A model generated the notes under the pieces. The model was not told the DNA's origin. It ran no database searches and saw only the letters and a list, made by a program, of their open reading frames with translations. Shown piece after piece: positions 7,929 through 18,254 of a stretch of 64,000 nt of DNA. A program made the translations under genes and the position numbers. Every line of letters begins with the position of its first letter. Positions within the stretch are counted from its first letter, which is position 1. This DNA is from Deltaproteobacteria bacterium (GTDB lineage Bacteria > Desulfobacterota > Desulfobacteria > Desulfobacterales > Desulfatirhabdiaceae), in assembly GCA_016219185.1 (NCBI GenBank), contig JACRBZ010000066.1, positions 62,001 through 126,000 on the forward strand, in the 5' to 3' direction.

Positions 7929-9054
7929 TCAGATACTGGACCTATGTATTATCACTGGGGTTTCTTTGAAGAATCCCTCCTGCTTCCGCAGTTTTTCAAG
8001 CTCCTCTCCGGAAGCGATTTGCGTGGCGGTGCTGCCGCAATACCAGAACAGGCAGAGCACGGCATCATCGGTAAACTTCTCCCGCGTCCATTCCGCCAGC
8101 GGTTCAAATAAGTGTTTGATCCAAAGCTCCGCTCGGGTTTCATACCCCCAGCGCATTCTGTGGATTCTTTCCACATGGACCGTCGCGGAGGCACATGCTG
8201 CACTGGAAACGGCCATCCGGTGTCTGTTCTTCGTACAGGTCAAGATCCATAACGATATCATAGACCTCATTGCGGTAATACGCCAGGATCACGATGTCCC
8301 CTTTTTCGATAAAACAGCAGGAAATGTTTTCTGTGATTCCGTTGAAACGCATGCTGAAAGAGAAGTCATCTTCTTCAGCAAAGTAGGGCTCATGGCTGAA
8401 CAATTGCTTGTTATTTTCAAGCCATTTAAAAAAAAGTTTTTTCTGATAGAACTCCTTTACAGGCGGTGATTTTCGCCGGTTTCCTGCCAGTACCGTTTGT
8501 TGCAGGACCGTCAGGTAACGTGGAATCGGGGCATCCGGCGCAAACAGCTCGCATTCATGAAGATGGTCGTGATCCTTGCCACCCTTGCCGTACAGCACCA
8601 GATAGGAATCATCAGCAGCGTCAAGCATTCCACTTACACCCCCCATTTGTGCGACAAAGGCGGGATCGGGCGGCAAAGCTCTCACAACCCCCAGCACCAG
8701 TTTGTGATGACCAAACTGGACAATGTTACCCAGCTTAAAGCGGCAATCCGCTTCCATGCGGCCTGGAAAACAGTCGAACTTATTGTTGTCATAACCGCCG
8801 TGCATATTGCCATTTCGGTCGAAGATCGTTACCGGATAACTGTAGTCGCCCCGGTACTCCGACATGGGCTCAAGCCGGTAACAGAAAAGATAAGGCCAAT
8901 TGCCAGCAGGGTTGTTTTCTTTCAAAAAACCCTCAGCGCTGGATGCATCCGGGAAATCCCCGATAATGGTTCGACGCAACGGCTTTCCTGGTCGCGGTCC
9001 ATTCTTCTGCCAGAAAGCTGTGAGGCGGCAAAGACAGGTGTTTAATATATTCAC
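7929..9054 (-). pseudogene. Frameshifted hypothetical protein gene, about 370 codons
   Basis: Two overlapping minus-strand ORFs appear to be one gene. The first (8140-9054) ends in an unlikely tail after GRFQCSMC. The second (7929-8270) picks up in another frame with SATVHVERIHRMRWGYETRAE and continues as a well-formed sequence to IIHRSSI. The switch lies near 8185-8200. The product is soluble and rich in aromatic and acidic residues (FPDASSAEGF, YRGDYSYPVTIFDRNG), with no family I recognise. It may be a pseudogene or a sequencing error. Confidence 0.5.
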
Positions 9055-9113
9055 TGCTCGCCCTTTTCAAAAAAATCAAAGTTCGATGAATTTCTGAAGC
9101 CATTTATCGTTTT

Positions 9114-9344
9114 CTAAAACATATTCTTCTCATCTTTAAACTCAAATTTAACGCGATATCCACTATCGCCATCTTCGTCGCAATGATAATATTGCAATAT
9201 TGACTGCCTGATAGCAGCCAACATGCAAACTGGACAACCTTCGGAAAGTTCCCTTAAGTTATTTACGCCTTCTCCGTCACCTTTTCCAAGCGCAGATATC
9301 AACACGGCAATTGGTTTTTGCTCTAACCCTGTAATGTCACACAT
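9114..9344 (-). CDS. Small hypothetical protein with a CPVC motif
   Basis: I place the start at 9344 because GGAGGA lies at correct spacing before that ATG, giving 76 residues rather than the 86 of the ORF track. The peptide begins MCDITGLEQKPIAVL and contains EGCPVCMLAAIRQS, a CxxC that could bind metal or be redox active. There is no signal peptide. Function is unknown. Confidence 0.5.
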   Translation of the reverse strand: MCDITGLEQKPIAVLISALGKGDGEGVNNLRELSEGCPVCMLAAIRQSILQYYHCDEDGDSGYRVKFEFKDEKNMF

Positions 9345-9563
9345 TTTACATTTTCCTCCGGGTTGTTTGTGCATGAGCTTTCGTGTCGTTTAATACGATC
9401 GCCGTTACACCCTGATTTTTTTGCAAAAGTCACAATAAAACCTCCAAACTTGTTTCTTTTTCATTTCCTACCTTCCTCTTGGCTGATTTCGCTCTTGCTT
9501 TTTCATAGATATCCTCTTAATTTTGCGATGACCTGATCAGGGAATCGCTACCAATAAAACGAA

Positions 9564-9908
9564 CTATATGCTTAGGAGACAATTCCCGCAACACCGGCCA
9601 CAGCCGTGTTCCGGAACTGCCGGATATCCCAGAAGCGCGTTGATATCGCGCTTGAGCTTGCTTTCCGCCTTTACTTTCAATTGATCGGAAAGGGATATGA
9701 TGATCTGGGTATGGTCCGGGCTGTTCAGGCGCAGAATAGCCGGACAGGCGCCCGGATGGCTGACCATGATATCCCGAAGCCTGAGCAGGGTCTCCCGCTG
9801 GATCCGGGACAGATCCAGGTTCACAAAAAGGGTTGCGGCCCAGGTTTCATCGGCCTTTTCCTGGGGAATCAGGGTTTTCGCCAGGATTTTGACCGCTTCA
9901 GCTTTTTC
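9564..9908 (-). pseudogene. 3' fragment of DNA polymerase III alpha subunit (dnaE)
   Basis: The frame running from directly after the upstream gene's stop reads KAEAVKILAKTLIPQEKADE, then VNLDLSRIQRETLLRLRDI, ISLSDQLKVKAE and INALLGYPAV. This is the C-terminal end of bacterial DnaE after the OB fold (compare the VKILAETLIPM and NGLLGY motifs). Only about 115 codons are present, without the polymerase, PHP or helix-hairpin-helix domains. It is therefore a stray copy, and the functional gene must be elsewhere. The tail past PEHGCGRCCG diverges from DnaE. Confidence 0.72.
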
Positions 9909-10496
9909 TTACCACCAATCTCCGTCGATTTCGCACAGATTAACATCGGGGTAGCCGTAGTCGCGCACTATTTGTTCGATCGGGAATGCCGCCATTTCCG
10001 GGCTGATCAGCGCCGCCAAGATGTCATCGATGTTGACGATGTTATTCTGAATGATCCCGTTCAATTCGCAGATTTTGTCATAGGCGAGTTTAAACAGACC
10101 GCTCGCTGTCAGTATAAGATCAGAAAACGACAGGACACGTTCGACGCGCATGCGATAACTAAACAGGGTTGCGAAGAACCTTGGCAACCGGACGTCGTCG
10201 GTCCAGGCGCTATGATTCATTTCTTCCGGAAATTCTACCGAGAGCTTTGACAGCAGGGAGTCGTACCGGTGGTGCTCCGAATGAATGAATTTGCCCTCAA
10301 CGAAAGACTGGGGGTCCCATGGAATACCAAACGCTTGAAACAACGCTACCAATTGCCGCCGACGAAACAGGCGCGGCGGGTTGTCGGATAGCAGTTCTTC
10401 TGTCCAGTTGTCGAAATTCGGAGTCATACCCCGAAGGTCGAGAAATCCGAGCAGAAGATCGTGGGCTGTAATCGTTCTATTGTTCGCAATCGTCAT
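9909..10496 (-). CDS. Hypothetical protein downstream of prfH
   Basis: The start at 10496 is chosen because AAAGGGAGA precedes that ATG at correct spacing. The product is 195 residues, soluble, mostly helical, with several tryptophans and prolines (MTPNFDNWTEELLSDNPPRL) and a closing CEIDGDWW. I do not recognise a family. It lies on the same strand as the RNA-repair genes, about 130 bases after prfH, so it may belong to that operon. Immediately after its stop begins the dnaE fragment in the same frame, so the end of this gene is also the edge of the rearranged zone. Confidence 0.6.
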   Translation of the reverse strand: MTIANNRTITAHDLLLGFLDLRGMTPNFDNWTEELLSDNPPRLFRRRQLVALFQAFGIPWDPQSFVEGKFIHSEHHRYDSLLSKLSVEFPEEMNHSAWTDDVRLPRFFATLFSYRMRVERVLSFSDLILTASGLFKLAYDKICELNGIIQNNIVNIDDILAALISPEMAAFPIEQIVRDYGYPDVNLCEIDGDWW

Positions 10497-10625
10497 AACG
10501 CATTCTCCCTTTAACACGGCATCCGTTGCCTAAAAAGACATTCAAATTTTATGGACATCCCCGTAAAAACATATGCCATGCCGGTTTATCCCGGTGATTT
10601 CGGTCCGTTCCCCTTTTTCTCTCGG

Positions 10626-11258
10626 TCAGTTATGTACAAGCTTGAACGCTTGTCCCTCGTACACCCTCACCGGATTGCCCCGCACCAATTCGTTATGGGC
10701 ATCCCATCTTGTCTGTCGGGCCTTGTTCTGTTTTCGCTGCTCGTCACGGGCCACAAGAATTGCAAGCCGCTCCAGGGCCATTTTGCGGTTGGCCATCTGG
10801 GACCTCTCATCACGGGCAATCGCCACAAGTCCGGTAGGCAGATGAAGGGCTCGAACCGACGAGTCTGTGGTGTTGACGTGCTGTCCTCCCGGACCGGAGG
10901 CTCGCATGGTGTCAATACGAACATCCCTGTCGTGAAACGATTCGGTTTTCGGGATCGATAACCGCCGGACACCGACGAACCAGTTATTTCGCTTATGTCC
11001 GTGCCTGAAGGCGGACTTGCCGATCCACTGCACCGTGCCCTCGTATCCGGCGATAAAGGCCTCGCATCTCTCTCCGGCCAGATGGATCAGCGCAGAAAGA
11101 AGCGTCCCTTTCTGGCTGCCATCTTCCTTCTCGATCATTTCGGCTTCAAGCCCCGTCAACCGGACATCCGCCAGGATTGTATCAACCAGGCGGGCAACAA
11201 CCCATGCGCATTCCACGGGCCCGCGTCCTGATGTTATCTGTAACAGAACTTCGCTCAT
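10626..11258 (-). CDS. prfH: Peptide chain release factor homologue PrfH
   Basis: A 210-residue class-I release-factor homologue. It carries the peptidyl-tRNA hydrolysis motif in [17 protein letters not shown], followed by THLPTGL-like sequence and the basic [14 protein letters not shown] helix. It lacks the codon-recognition domain of RF1/RF2, as expected for PrfH. PrfH is typically paired with an RtcB2 ligase, and the family is linked to rescue of ribosomes cut in the 16S decoding centre. Here its start overlaps the rtcB stop by four bases, so the two are translationally coupled. Confidence 0.93.
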   Translation of the reverse strand: MSEVLLQITSGRGPVECAWVVARLVDTILADVRLTGLEAEMIEKEDGSQKGTLLSALIHLAGERCEAFIAGYEGTVQWIGKSAFRHGHKRNNWFVGVRRLSIPKTESFHDRDVRIDTMRASGPGGQHVNTTDSSVRALHLPTGLVAIARDERSQMANRKMALERLAILVARDEQRKQNKARQTRWDAHNELVRGNPVRVYEGQAFKLVHN

Positions 11259-12385
11259 CGTTCCCGCACCTTATAAGTCAGAAGCGGGGAAAACGAGGCA
11301 ATGACCCGAACGAGTCCAAAGGAAACCATGTCGCCAATCACACTTTCTATGTCTTTGTACGCCTGGGGGGCCTCTTCGTAGAGAAGCTCTTTGTCCTCGC
11401 AGATGACATAGCTTCCCAGCTTAGTTCTGGTAAGGGAGTCGGCGCGGTAGCGCTCCCGAAGACGGCCTTTGCACTCCGACCGAATCCACTTACGCCCAGC
11501 CCCATGAGCCACGGACCAAAGATTGTGTTCCTGATCGCCAATCGGGGTCACAAGATAACTGTATGAACCCCGCGAACCAGGGATGATTACCGCACCACTG
11601 TCGGATGCCGCAGCCCCTTTCCGATGAAGAAAACGACCCGGGGATTTATTATCGATGGGAGTCAAGGAATTGTGGCAGCAGTCCACAATCTTCCGGTAGC
11701 CGCTGTGAAGCTGTTCAAGAAAACGGTGGGCGATCAATTCGCGATTTGCCCGTGCCCACAGGACTGCATTGTTATGACCGGCAAGATAGGCAAATGCCTC
11801 ATCGCTTCCCATCTTCAGACTGCCGGCTTTGAAGCGATCCGTGTGGCTGCGAAGCAGTGACTCCCCAAGGCCCCTGGAGCCGGAGTGAACGATGAGGAAT
11901 AGCGCATCCTCATCGAGTCGCATTTTTCGGGAAAGCTCCCTGTCCTTGATTTCTCCTATCCGGACAAGCTCGGCAAAATGGTTGCCGTGTCCGATGGTCC
12001 CCGCTGCATCGAGAAAAACCGGCTGTGCGGATCGTTCCTCCAGCCACACTGCAGCATCGCCATCCCAGGGTTCCTCCAATCCTTTCAGTTTTTTGAACCA
12101 TTTTTCAGGCTTGGCTTTTGCACATGTCAGCCCGGTAGCGAACAGGGATATTCCGCATCCGACATCCGATCCTACAAGATGAGGATAGAACTCTCCTTCG
12201 GTGAGCATGGCCGCCCCGACCGGTATTCCTTTTCCCGGAAAAAGGTCGGGAAAACCTACGACCTTCATCATACCGGAAAAGGAGGCCACCCTTTCGAGTT
12301 GACGGAGAGATTCCCCCTCGATCCAGGTGCCTGGAGTGGTCAAAAGAGTTATTCTTTTTGCATTGTTCATAACGTTCGAGTTCAC
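11255..12385 (-). CDS. rtcB: RNA ligase RtcB2 (PrfH-associated)
   Basis: The 376-residue product shows the RtcB metal and guanylylation motifs in order: [42 protein letters not shown], the [20 protein letters not shown] region, and [10 protein letters not shown] with the histidine nucleophile. RtcB joins 2',3'-cyclic phosphate or 3'-phosphate ends to 5'-hydroxyl ends using GTP and Mn2+. It is shorter than RtcB1 and paired with prfH, which marks the RtcB2 branch. The GTG at 12385 overlaps the sir2 stop. An ATG at 12370 is an alternative start. Confidence 0.93.
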   Translation of the reverse strand: MNSNVMNNAKRITLLTTPGTWIEGESLRQLERVASFSGMMKVVGFPDLFPGKGIPVGAAMLTEGEFYPHLVGSDVGCGISLFATGLTCAKAKPEKWFKKLKGLEEPWDGDAAVWLEERSAQPVFLDAAGTIGHGNHFAELVRIGEIKDRELSRKMRLDEDALFLIVHSGSRGLGESLLRSHTDRFKAGSLKMGSDEAFAYLAGHNNAVLWARANRELIAHRFLEQLHSGYRKIVDCCHNSLTPIDNKSPGRFLHRKGAAASDSGAVIIPGSRGSYSYLVTPIGDQEHNLWSVAHGAGRKWIRSECKGRLRERYRADSLTRTKLGSYVICEDKELLYEEAPQAYKDIESVIGDMVSFGLVRVIASFSPLLTYKVRER

Positions 12386-13086
12386 CTTGATGCCATAAAA
12401 GGATGTTGCTGAAGTGCCTCCGATGCGGGCAGCCGAATGGTTTCATGATAAAGAGAGGACAGTTTGGTGGCCTCCGGATTGATTTCAACGCACCAAGCCC
12501 CGTAATCTCTGGCCAGTTCCGGAAAACCGGCTGCCGGCCAGATAATGGCCGAAGTTCCGATGGAGACAAAGAGATTGCAGTGAGAAACCACATCATCGGC
12601 TCTTTTCATGACCTGCTCATTCATTGCGTCATCAAACCAGGTGATATCCGGACGGAGCCACGCATCGCAATGGGGACAGGTGTAATGGCGATATGTTTCT
12701 CCCATATCTTCAAAAATTCCATGAACCGGACAGCGCATCCGCCATATGCTTCCATGAATCTCGATGACATTCCGGCTTCCGGCACGCTGGTGCATTCCAT
12801 CGATATTCTGGGTGACGATGATCACTTCAGGGTGCTGGTTTTCGATGGCTGTCAGCACCGCATGGCCTGCGTGAGGATGGCACGAAAGCAGTAAGTTGCG
12901 CCGCATTTCATGATATGCCAAAACTTTTTCTGGATATTTTTCGAAAGCTTTCTGGCAGGCTACATCCTGATAATCATACTGGTCCCAGATGCCGCCTTTT
13001 CCCCTGTAAGTCGGTACGCCGCTTTCAGCGGACATTCCCGCGCCGGTAAAAAAGACGATTCGTGAATAAGATTGAAGGCTATTCAT
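12382..13086 (-). CDS. Sir2-family NAD-dependent protein deacylase
   Basis: The 234-residue product carries the sirtuin core: FFTGAGMSAESGVPTYRG for NAD binding, TQNIDGMHQRAG, the catalytic IEIHG and IGTSAIIWPAAGFPELA. The zinc module is C-x2-H in place of one CxxC (CPVHG), then CPHC. I start it at 13086 after AAGGAGC rather than at the longer ORF start. It looks like a CobB-type deacylase rather than a defence NADase fusion. The stop overlaps the rtcB GTG start, tying it to the RNA-repair genes. A link to RNA repair is positional only. Confidence 0.9.
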   Translation of the reverse strand: MNSLQSYSRIVFFTGAGMSAESGVPTYRGKGGIWDQYDYQDVACQKAFEKYPEKVLAYHEMRRNLLLSCHPHAGHAVLTAIENQHPEVIIVTQNIDGMHQRAGSRNVIEIHGSIWRMRCPVHGIFEDMGETYRHYTCPHCDAWLRPDITWFDDAMNEQVMKRADDVVSHCNLFVSIGTSAIIWPAAGFPELARDYGAWCVEINPEATKLSSLYHETIRLPASEALQQHPFMASR

Positions 13087-13229
13087 ATGATCTGCTCCTT
13101 GCTGTCTTGCAGTGGTTAACATTTAAGTTTTGACTGAAATACTCACCAGTCTGGAGCAGGTCGCTTCCATGTTTCTCAAAAACCATGAATGCCATGTGCT
13201 CTCCTTTTCTCAGACAGGGGGGATGTCTG

Positions 13230-15548
13230 TTATATTATTCCATGACACTCAAAATTTTCGGCCGGTTCTCCGGTCAAAAAGGTGTAAGCATTTCTGTAGA
13301 GAAAATATTCTCGTTGTAGAAGAACTTGAATAAATTGCTCAACCAAGTCGGCGGTCCATAAAGAATCAGATGGCGGCAGGTTCATCCAATTCGCCCGATC
13401 TTCCTGTGGTATGGCGCTCCAAGACCAAGATATATCGCTTGCCTCTTGCTCAAAACAGCCGAATAACGGGTGTCCGCCAAGAGATTCCAAAATAGATTCC
13501 ATTGACATTTTCTCTGTTACAGAATCGTTACTGTCAGACCGATTCAAGCGCTTCGGCCAATAGCGGTAGTTACCTGTTATATTGGGCAAGTTTTTGCGAA
13601 AGCACCAATCTTTAACAAAGTGCGTTGTTGCATGGTAATCATCTTTAAAGAAGACACTGCATCCCTGCCTCAATACTTCCTCGTCCAACGCAATACGGAG
13701 TAAACGATTTCGTGCCACAATATGATCCGCGTCAAAAGGACGGCCCTTGCCAAAAAGAGATGGAATATGTTTTGGTTCTACTTTTCCATACATTTCATAT
13801 AGTCCTTCCCGCTGGTTCCACATCAGAATGAAATCACTGATTCCGGAATAGACCGAATTTCTCAAGATTAAACGTTTTGCAGTCAGAGTGACAACCTCAG
13901 TGGGTGTGGGTAATGCCTTGCGATCAGGCATAACATCCTCGACTTCACCGCTTTCTCTCAGCGAAGGCTCGCTCCACTGAAAACCCAGACCTTGAAGAAG
14001 TTTGTTTTGTCCTTCATCTTTAAAAATTTTATCAAGTATTTCAGCAAATGAAAAATGGCCTGTCGTATTTACTTGATCGAACATCTCTCGGTTTAAAACA
14101 GTATGTTGGGGCATATTTGTCAGGCCATTGGCAAATAGAATCCACCGCAACATTTCGTCTCTGTGTGCGCTATCGGGCGGCTGACTCCCCGAGTATTTCA
14201 ATTGCCATAACAACAGGGGGTGAAGTGTAATCGGCGCGACGCCTTCCCTGTCACGTGAGAACTTGGCGAGTTGAACCAGAGGAAAACCGTTTGGATTGCT
14301 CTGTGGATCGAACTTCAATATCCGGAAAACACGGTCGAATGCAAAACCAAGAATGGTTTGTTCAGGATCACCAGCGAGAGGTTCACAATATGTCCTTAAT
14401 CGTTTTATAAAGCTTGCCCAGACATCTCCGTTCTTTTTTAGCGATTGTAAACGTTCAACACTCAATTCGCTCAAATCGTGCTTATCGGCTTTTTCCATAT
14501 CATCCGGCTTCCGTTCTTCACCTATATGCGAAGCGGTCTTAACTTCCGCCAAAGCCACCCGAGCCAATGCGTGGATGACATCTTCAGTTTCCAGCAAACA
14601 ACCATACCCGGATTTTTGAAAACTGGCGAGCGCATCGTTTCCTTCTTTTCCAAGCACTAACATCAGCTTGGAGACTGCAAGCTGTCGAGGGCTGATTTGC
14701 AAGCCTCCACGTCCGATACGTTCAAACAAGGCGTATCCACCGCCTTCATCCTGTTCCAAGTCGTTCAGATCGATATACTGTAGGGTCAACCTGGCTTTGC
14801 CGATGCGTTTCAATCCATTGATAACTTTTTGGAGAACCTCGGGGTTCGGTTCGCGTAATAGCCTTCCATATTTATCTGAAATTGCCCGCTGAGTTTGGAT
14901 AAGTTCATCGATATGATTATTCAAGCCATCTGACGAGGTATCGAGTGTGAGCAATACCGAGAGCGGAACGGGACAACCGGCCTCCCAGGGGAAAGTCGTG
15001 TCCGGAGGAATTTCGTAAAATTCCTTGCCCGCATGTTCCGTCCTTTGCATACATTCCCATATTTCCTGAAAAGATCGGTCGTGCAGAGGATGGAAATCAT
15101 GTTCACCACTTGCCTCCATGCGAAACCCAAATGGAAAAGCTCGGGTGCATGGGTGCAGCCAATACTGAAAGCGCAAAGGATGATATTTTTCCGGTGGCGC
15201 AAGGTCCACCCATAACCTGATACCAGGATCTTTGCCTGCCCCGGCTATAATAGCCCATAATCGTTGCTGTCCATCAAGCACGGCATAATAGGCTTCGGTA
15301 TCGTCTGAAACGACTTTACACCTCGCTTTATCTCCAGCCAATGCACGGCCGGAACCATCGCCTTTGACCAGCAGGAATGAAGGTAAAGGAAAGCCTCGCA
15401 ACAGCGAGTCCCACAGGGCGCAAATACGACCTACCGACCATACGGCATCGCGTTGATATAGCGGCAAACGCAATTTCTTTTCATCGAGACAATCAAGTAT
15501 TCCCGAAATGGGAACTTCCGTGACATATCGGTCTTTAAACCATTCCAT
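13230..15548 (-). CDS. DUF262 and HNH endonuclease domain protein (GmrSD-like)
   Basis: A 772-residue protein. The N-terminal DUF262 (ParB/sulfiredoxin-like nucleotide-binding) domain shows RLPLYQRDAVW and AVLDGQQRLWAI, the (D/E)GQQR motif found in type IV restriction GmrS and BrxU-type proteins. A long helical middle follows. Near residues 610-700 an HNH-like module contains GRPFDADHIVARNRLL and NITGNYRYWPKRLNRSDSND. The typical HxxP of DUF1524 is not evident. GmrSD-like enzymes are NTP-dependent nucleases that attack modified phage DNA. The start at 15548 (ATG) follows AAAGGTG. It lies 44 bases after pnkp on the same strand, which is an unusual neighbour. Confidence 0.82.
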   Translation of the reverse strand: MEWFKDRYVTEVPISGILDCLDEKKLRLPLYQRDAVWSVGRICALWDSLLRGFPLPSFLLVKGDGSGRALAGDKARCKVVSDDTEAYYAVLDGQQRLWAIIAGAGKDPGIRLWVDLAPPEKYHPLRFQYWLHPCTRAFPFGFRMEASGEHDFHPLHDRSFQEIWECMQRTEHAGKEFYEIPPDTTFPWEAGCPVPLSVLLTLDTSSDGLNNHIDELIQTQRAISDKYGRLLREPNPEVLQKVINGLKRIGKARLTLQYIDLNDLEQDEGGGYALFERIGRGGLQISPRQLAVSKLMLVLGKEGNDALASFQKSGYGCLLETEDVIHALARVALAEVKTASHIGEERKPDDMEKADKHDLSELSVERLQSLKKNGDVWASFIKRLRTYCEPLAGDPEQTILGFAFDRVFRILKFDPQSNPNGFPLVQLAKFSRDREGVAPITLHPLLLWQLKYSGSQPPDSAHRDEMLRWILFANGLTNMPQHTVLNREMFDQVNTTGHFSFAEILDKIFKDEGQNKLLQGLGFQWSEPSLRESGEVEDVMPDRKALPTPTEVVTLTAKRLILRNSVYSGISDFILMWNQREGLYEMYGKVEPKHIPSLFGKGRPFDADHIVARNRLLRIALDEEVLRQGCSVFFKDDYHATTHFVKDWCFRKNLPNITGNYRYWPKRLNRSDSNDSVTEKMSMESILESLGGHPLFGCFEQEASDISWSWSAIPQEDRANWMNLPPSDSLWTADLVEQFIQVLLQREYFLYRNAYTFLTGEPAENFECHGII

Positions 15549-15592
15549 CACATCACCTTTATTCAGTTACGTTATAGCCATACCGTCATGGA

Positions 15593-18232
15593 TCAGAGTC
15601 TTGGGTCAACCGGTTCACTCTCCAAAGCCAGCACCCCGAAAACGCATTCGTGCACTCGCCTGAGCGGCTCTTTTCGCACAAAGCGCTCCAGGGCTTCCAC
15701 GCCAAGCGCAAACTCCCTTAAGGCAAGGGAGCGCTTTGGCCCCAACGATCTTGATCGAAGCCTGTCAAGATTTTCTTCGAGCGTGTATTCAGGACCGTAG
15801 ATGATCCGCAGGTATTCGCGACCGCGACACTTGACGGCAGGCTGAACCAGGCCCTTCTTCCCTCTGCTTATGAAGTCATGGGGCTTTACCACCATGCCTT
15901 CGCCCCCCTTTCCGGTAAGATCTTCCCACCACCTGCATGCGGCCGCCATGCTTTGTTCATCGTCTACATCAACGACGCTGAAAGATGTGGATAGCAGGAT
16001 TTCCTCTGAAGCCGCACAAATCCTTGAAATGATGTTCATGTGCCATTTGTGATCCTTGTCCACATGAACCTGGCCCTCGGTGGCAAGAACATGAAATGGA
16101 GCAATCCGCAGGTCTTTGAGTGAATTCACTGGCCAGCAGTATTGTTGATAGGCCGTGATGTAGCTCTCAACGGTGTCTTTGCGCGCCTCGCATTTTTTCA
16201 AGAGATCATCGATCTTGAATTCGCGGGCTGTACCTTCGGCTGACGGCTTGAAGCCGATATCGAGGTCAATCCGGGATCCAGCCATCCGAAGATTTTCGAT
16301 GGCCGCTGAAAGGGATGCCGTTGCAGCAGCGCCCACAGCGGCGTATTGTGTTTTTAAGAGCTCTTTGGCTTTCTCCGACCATGGCATCAGTTCGCAGTCC
16401 AGACATATCCATTCAGTCGAGAATTCGGACCAGAAGTCCAAAGCATCGAGTGCGCCGCGGATGATCGCCAGAAGTTCCTGTTCAAGGGCAAGGTCGCTGA
16501 AAAACCGCCGACCGGTCCGGGTGTAAACAATGCCGATTCCCTCGTTTCGAACACCGAAACAGCGCATGGCGGCAGCCTCGTTTTTGCACACGATCACGAC
16601 CGCTCGGGAGCCCATGTGTTTCACCTGACAAACGACGCGAGGGATGCCATTGGCGCGGTAATAGGAAAAAGCCTCTTGCGGATACTCAAGATAGCCTTCC
16701 CTCCGGCTCGTTTCGGTCGGAGACATGGTGGGCGGCAGGTAGATGAGCCATTTGGGATTTGCCGCATAACGGCTCATGACCTCCAGGGCCGCAATGGCAT
16801 TGGCCTCGCGGATGGTTACATTCGAACGAAGGCGGGTGGTCACCAAACGCTTGCCCAGAACATCTTCGGCATCGAGCAGGTCATCGTGGTACTGCTGGGA
16901 TGTCATGGCGGCTGATTCCGATTCTCCGCCCTGATGCTTGAACGGCCGTGCCGGTTCACAGTATATGCGCCGGGCAGGGACTGAAACCAGTTCTTTTTCA
17001 GGATAACGCAGGGCGGTGAGTTTACCGCCAAAGACACAGCCGGTATCGATGTTGATGGTCCTGTTCAGCCATTCAGCCTCGGGTACGGGCGTATGGCCAT
17101 GGACCACAATGGCGGGCCCGCGATATTCGGCGGCCCAGTTGTGCCTTACGGGAAGGCCGAACGCATCGATCTCACCGGTTGTCTCGCCAAACAGACAGAA
17201 TTCTCGAACCCTCGCAGATCCGCGACCCTGCATTTCTTGCTTCAGGCCGGCATGGGCCACGACAAGTCTGCCGCCGTCCAGAACGTAATGACTGATCAGA
17301 CCATCGATAAAGCGCTTGATCTCCCCAATGAAAGCGCCTCCCGCGTCCTTGTCCAGAGCGTCTATTTCCCGCATGGTTTCCGCAAGGCCGTGGGTGATCT
17401 GCACGTCCTTTCCGTTGAGCTTCCGAAGGAATTTTATGTCATGGTTTCCAGGCACACAGAGGGCGCTGCCGGAATTGACCATGTTGGTGACGAGCCTGAG
17501 AGTTGCAAGTATTGCCGGACCCCGGTCCACGATATCGCCAAGGAAAATCATCATCCGGCCTTCGGGATGCGAGTAAATCGGACCGGCCATGGGGTTTTCC
17601 GGATTCCGGCTGCCTGGCGTATATCCGAGCTTTTCAAGAAGTTCCGTGAGCTCATCGAAGCAGCCGTGAAGGTCTCCGACGATATCGAAGGGTCCCTTGA
17701 GATTGTTCCTGTCGTTCCACATGGCTACCCTTTCGACGATTGTGCCATTGGCATCCGCCTCAGTTGAAATCGTATGGATGTGCCTGAATCCTTCCTTTTT
17801 CAGACCGCGCAAGGAACGGAGAAGCTGTGAATGCTGCTGCCTGATGACATGACCTCCAAAATCCCTGTCGGGGCGCGACCTGTTCCGATCCTGACAGATT
17901 TTTTCAGGAAGATCGAAGACGATGGCCACGGGGATGGCATGGTATTCCCGCGCCAGGGAAATGAGGGGTTTTCTGGCCTCGGGCTGCACATGGGTAGCAT
18001 CCACAACGGTGAGTCTGCCCGCGGCGAGCCTTTTGGATGCGATGAAGTGCAGCACTTGAAAAGCCGCGTCTGTTGCAGCCTGATTGGTCTCATCATCCGA
18101 TACGAGAGCGCGGCAATAGTCGGACGACAAAATCTCGGTTCCTTTGAAGCACTTCTTCGCGAAAGACGACTTCCCGGAGCCTGACACCCCGATAAGCACC
18201 ACAAGGGATAATTTGGGTATTTTTATTTCCAT
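15593..18232 (-). CDS. pnkp: Polynucleotide kinase-phosphatase-adenylyltransferase Pnkp (RNA repair)
   Basis: At 879 residues this matches the length of characterised bacterial Pnkp. The N-terminal 5'-OH kinase has the P-loop GVSGSGKSS and SSDYCR. The central metallophosphoesterase (2',3'-phosphatase) has DIVGDLHGC, FLGDIVDRGP, PGNHD and VVHGHTP. The C-terminal ligase-like adenylyltransferase has the nucleophile lysine in VKHMGSRAV and later motifs GMVVKPHD and LVQPAVKCRG. Pnkp heals and, with Hen1, seals broken tRNA or other RNA. I chose the start at 18232 (AGGTAGGA upstream). The longer ORF overlaps the hen1 end. Confidence 0.95.
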   Translation of the reverse strand: MEIKIPKLSLVVLIGVSGSGKSSFAKKCFKGTEILSSDYCRALVSDDETNQAATDAAFQVLHFIASKRLAAGRLTVVDATHVQPEARKPLISLAREYHAIPVAIVFDLPEKICQDRNRSRPDRDFGGHVIRQQHSQLLRSLRGLKKEGFRHIHTISTEADANGTIVERVAMWNDRNNLKGPFDIVGDLHGCFDELTELLEKLGYTPGSRNPENPMAGPIYSHPEGRMMIFLGDIVDRGPAILATLRLVTNMVNSGSALCVPGNHDIKFLRKLNGKDVQITHGLAETMREIDALDKDAGGAFIGEIKRFIDGLISHYVLDGGRLVVAHAGLKQEMQGRGSARVREFCLFGETTGEIDAFGLPVRHNWAAEYRGPAIVVHGHTPVPEAEWLNRTINIDTGCVFGGKLTALRYPEKELVSVPARRIYCEPARPFKHQGGESESAAMTSQQYHDDLLDAEDVLGKRLVTTRLRSNVTIREANAIAALEVMSRYAANPKWLIYLPPTMSPTETSRREGYLEYPQEAFSYYRANGIPRVVCQVKHMGSRAVVIVCKNEAAAMRCFGVRNEGIGIVYTRTGRRFFSDLALEQELLAIIRGALDALDFWSEFSTEWICLDCELMPWSEKAKELLKTQYAAVGAAATASLSAAIENLRMAGSRIDLDIGFKPSAEGTAREFKIDDLLKKCEARKDTVESYITAYQQYCWPVNSLKDLRIAPFHVLATEGQVHVDKDHKWHMNIISRICAASEEILLSTSFSVVDVDDEQSMAAACRWWEDLTGKGGEGMVVKPHDFISRGKKGLVQPAVKCRGREYLRIIYGPEYTLEENLDRLRSRSLGPKRSLALREFALGVEALERFVRKEPLRRVHECVFGVLALESEPVDPRL

Positions 18233-18254
18233 TTTTATTCCTACCTTCACCAGG

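Noticed and set aside
13130-13333. 67-codon plus-strand ORF between sir2 and the DUF262 gene
   Set aside because: Lies over the gap and the 3' end of a real minus-strand gene. No motif.
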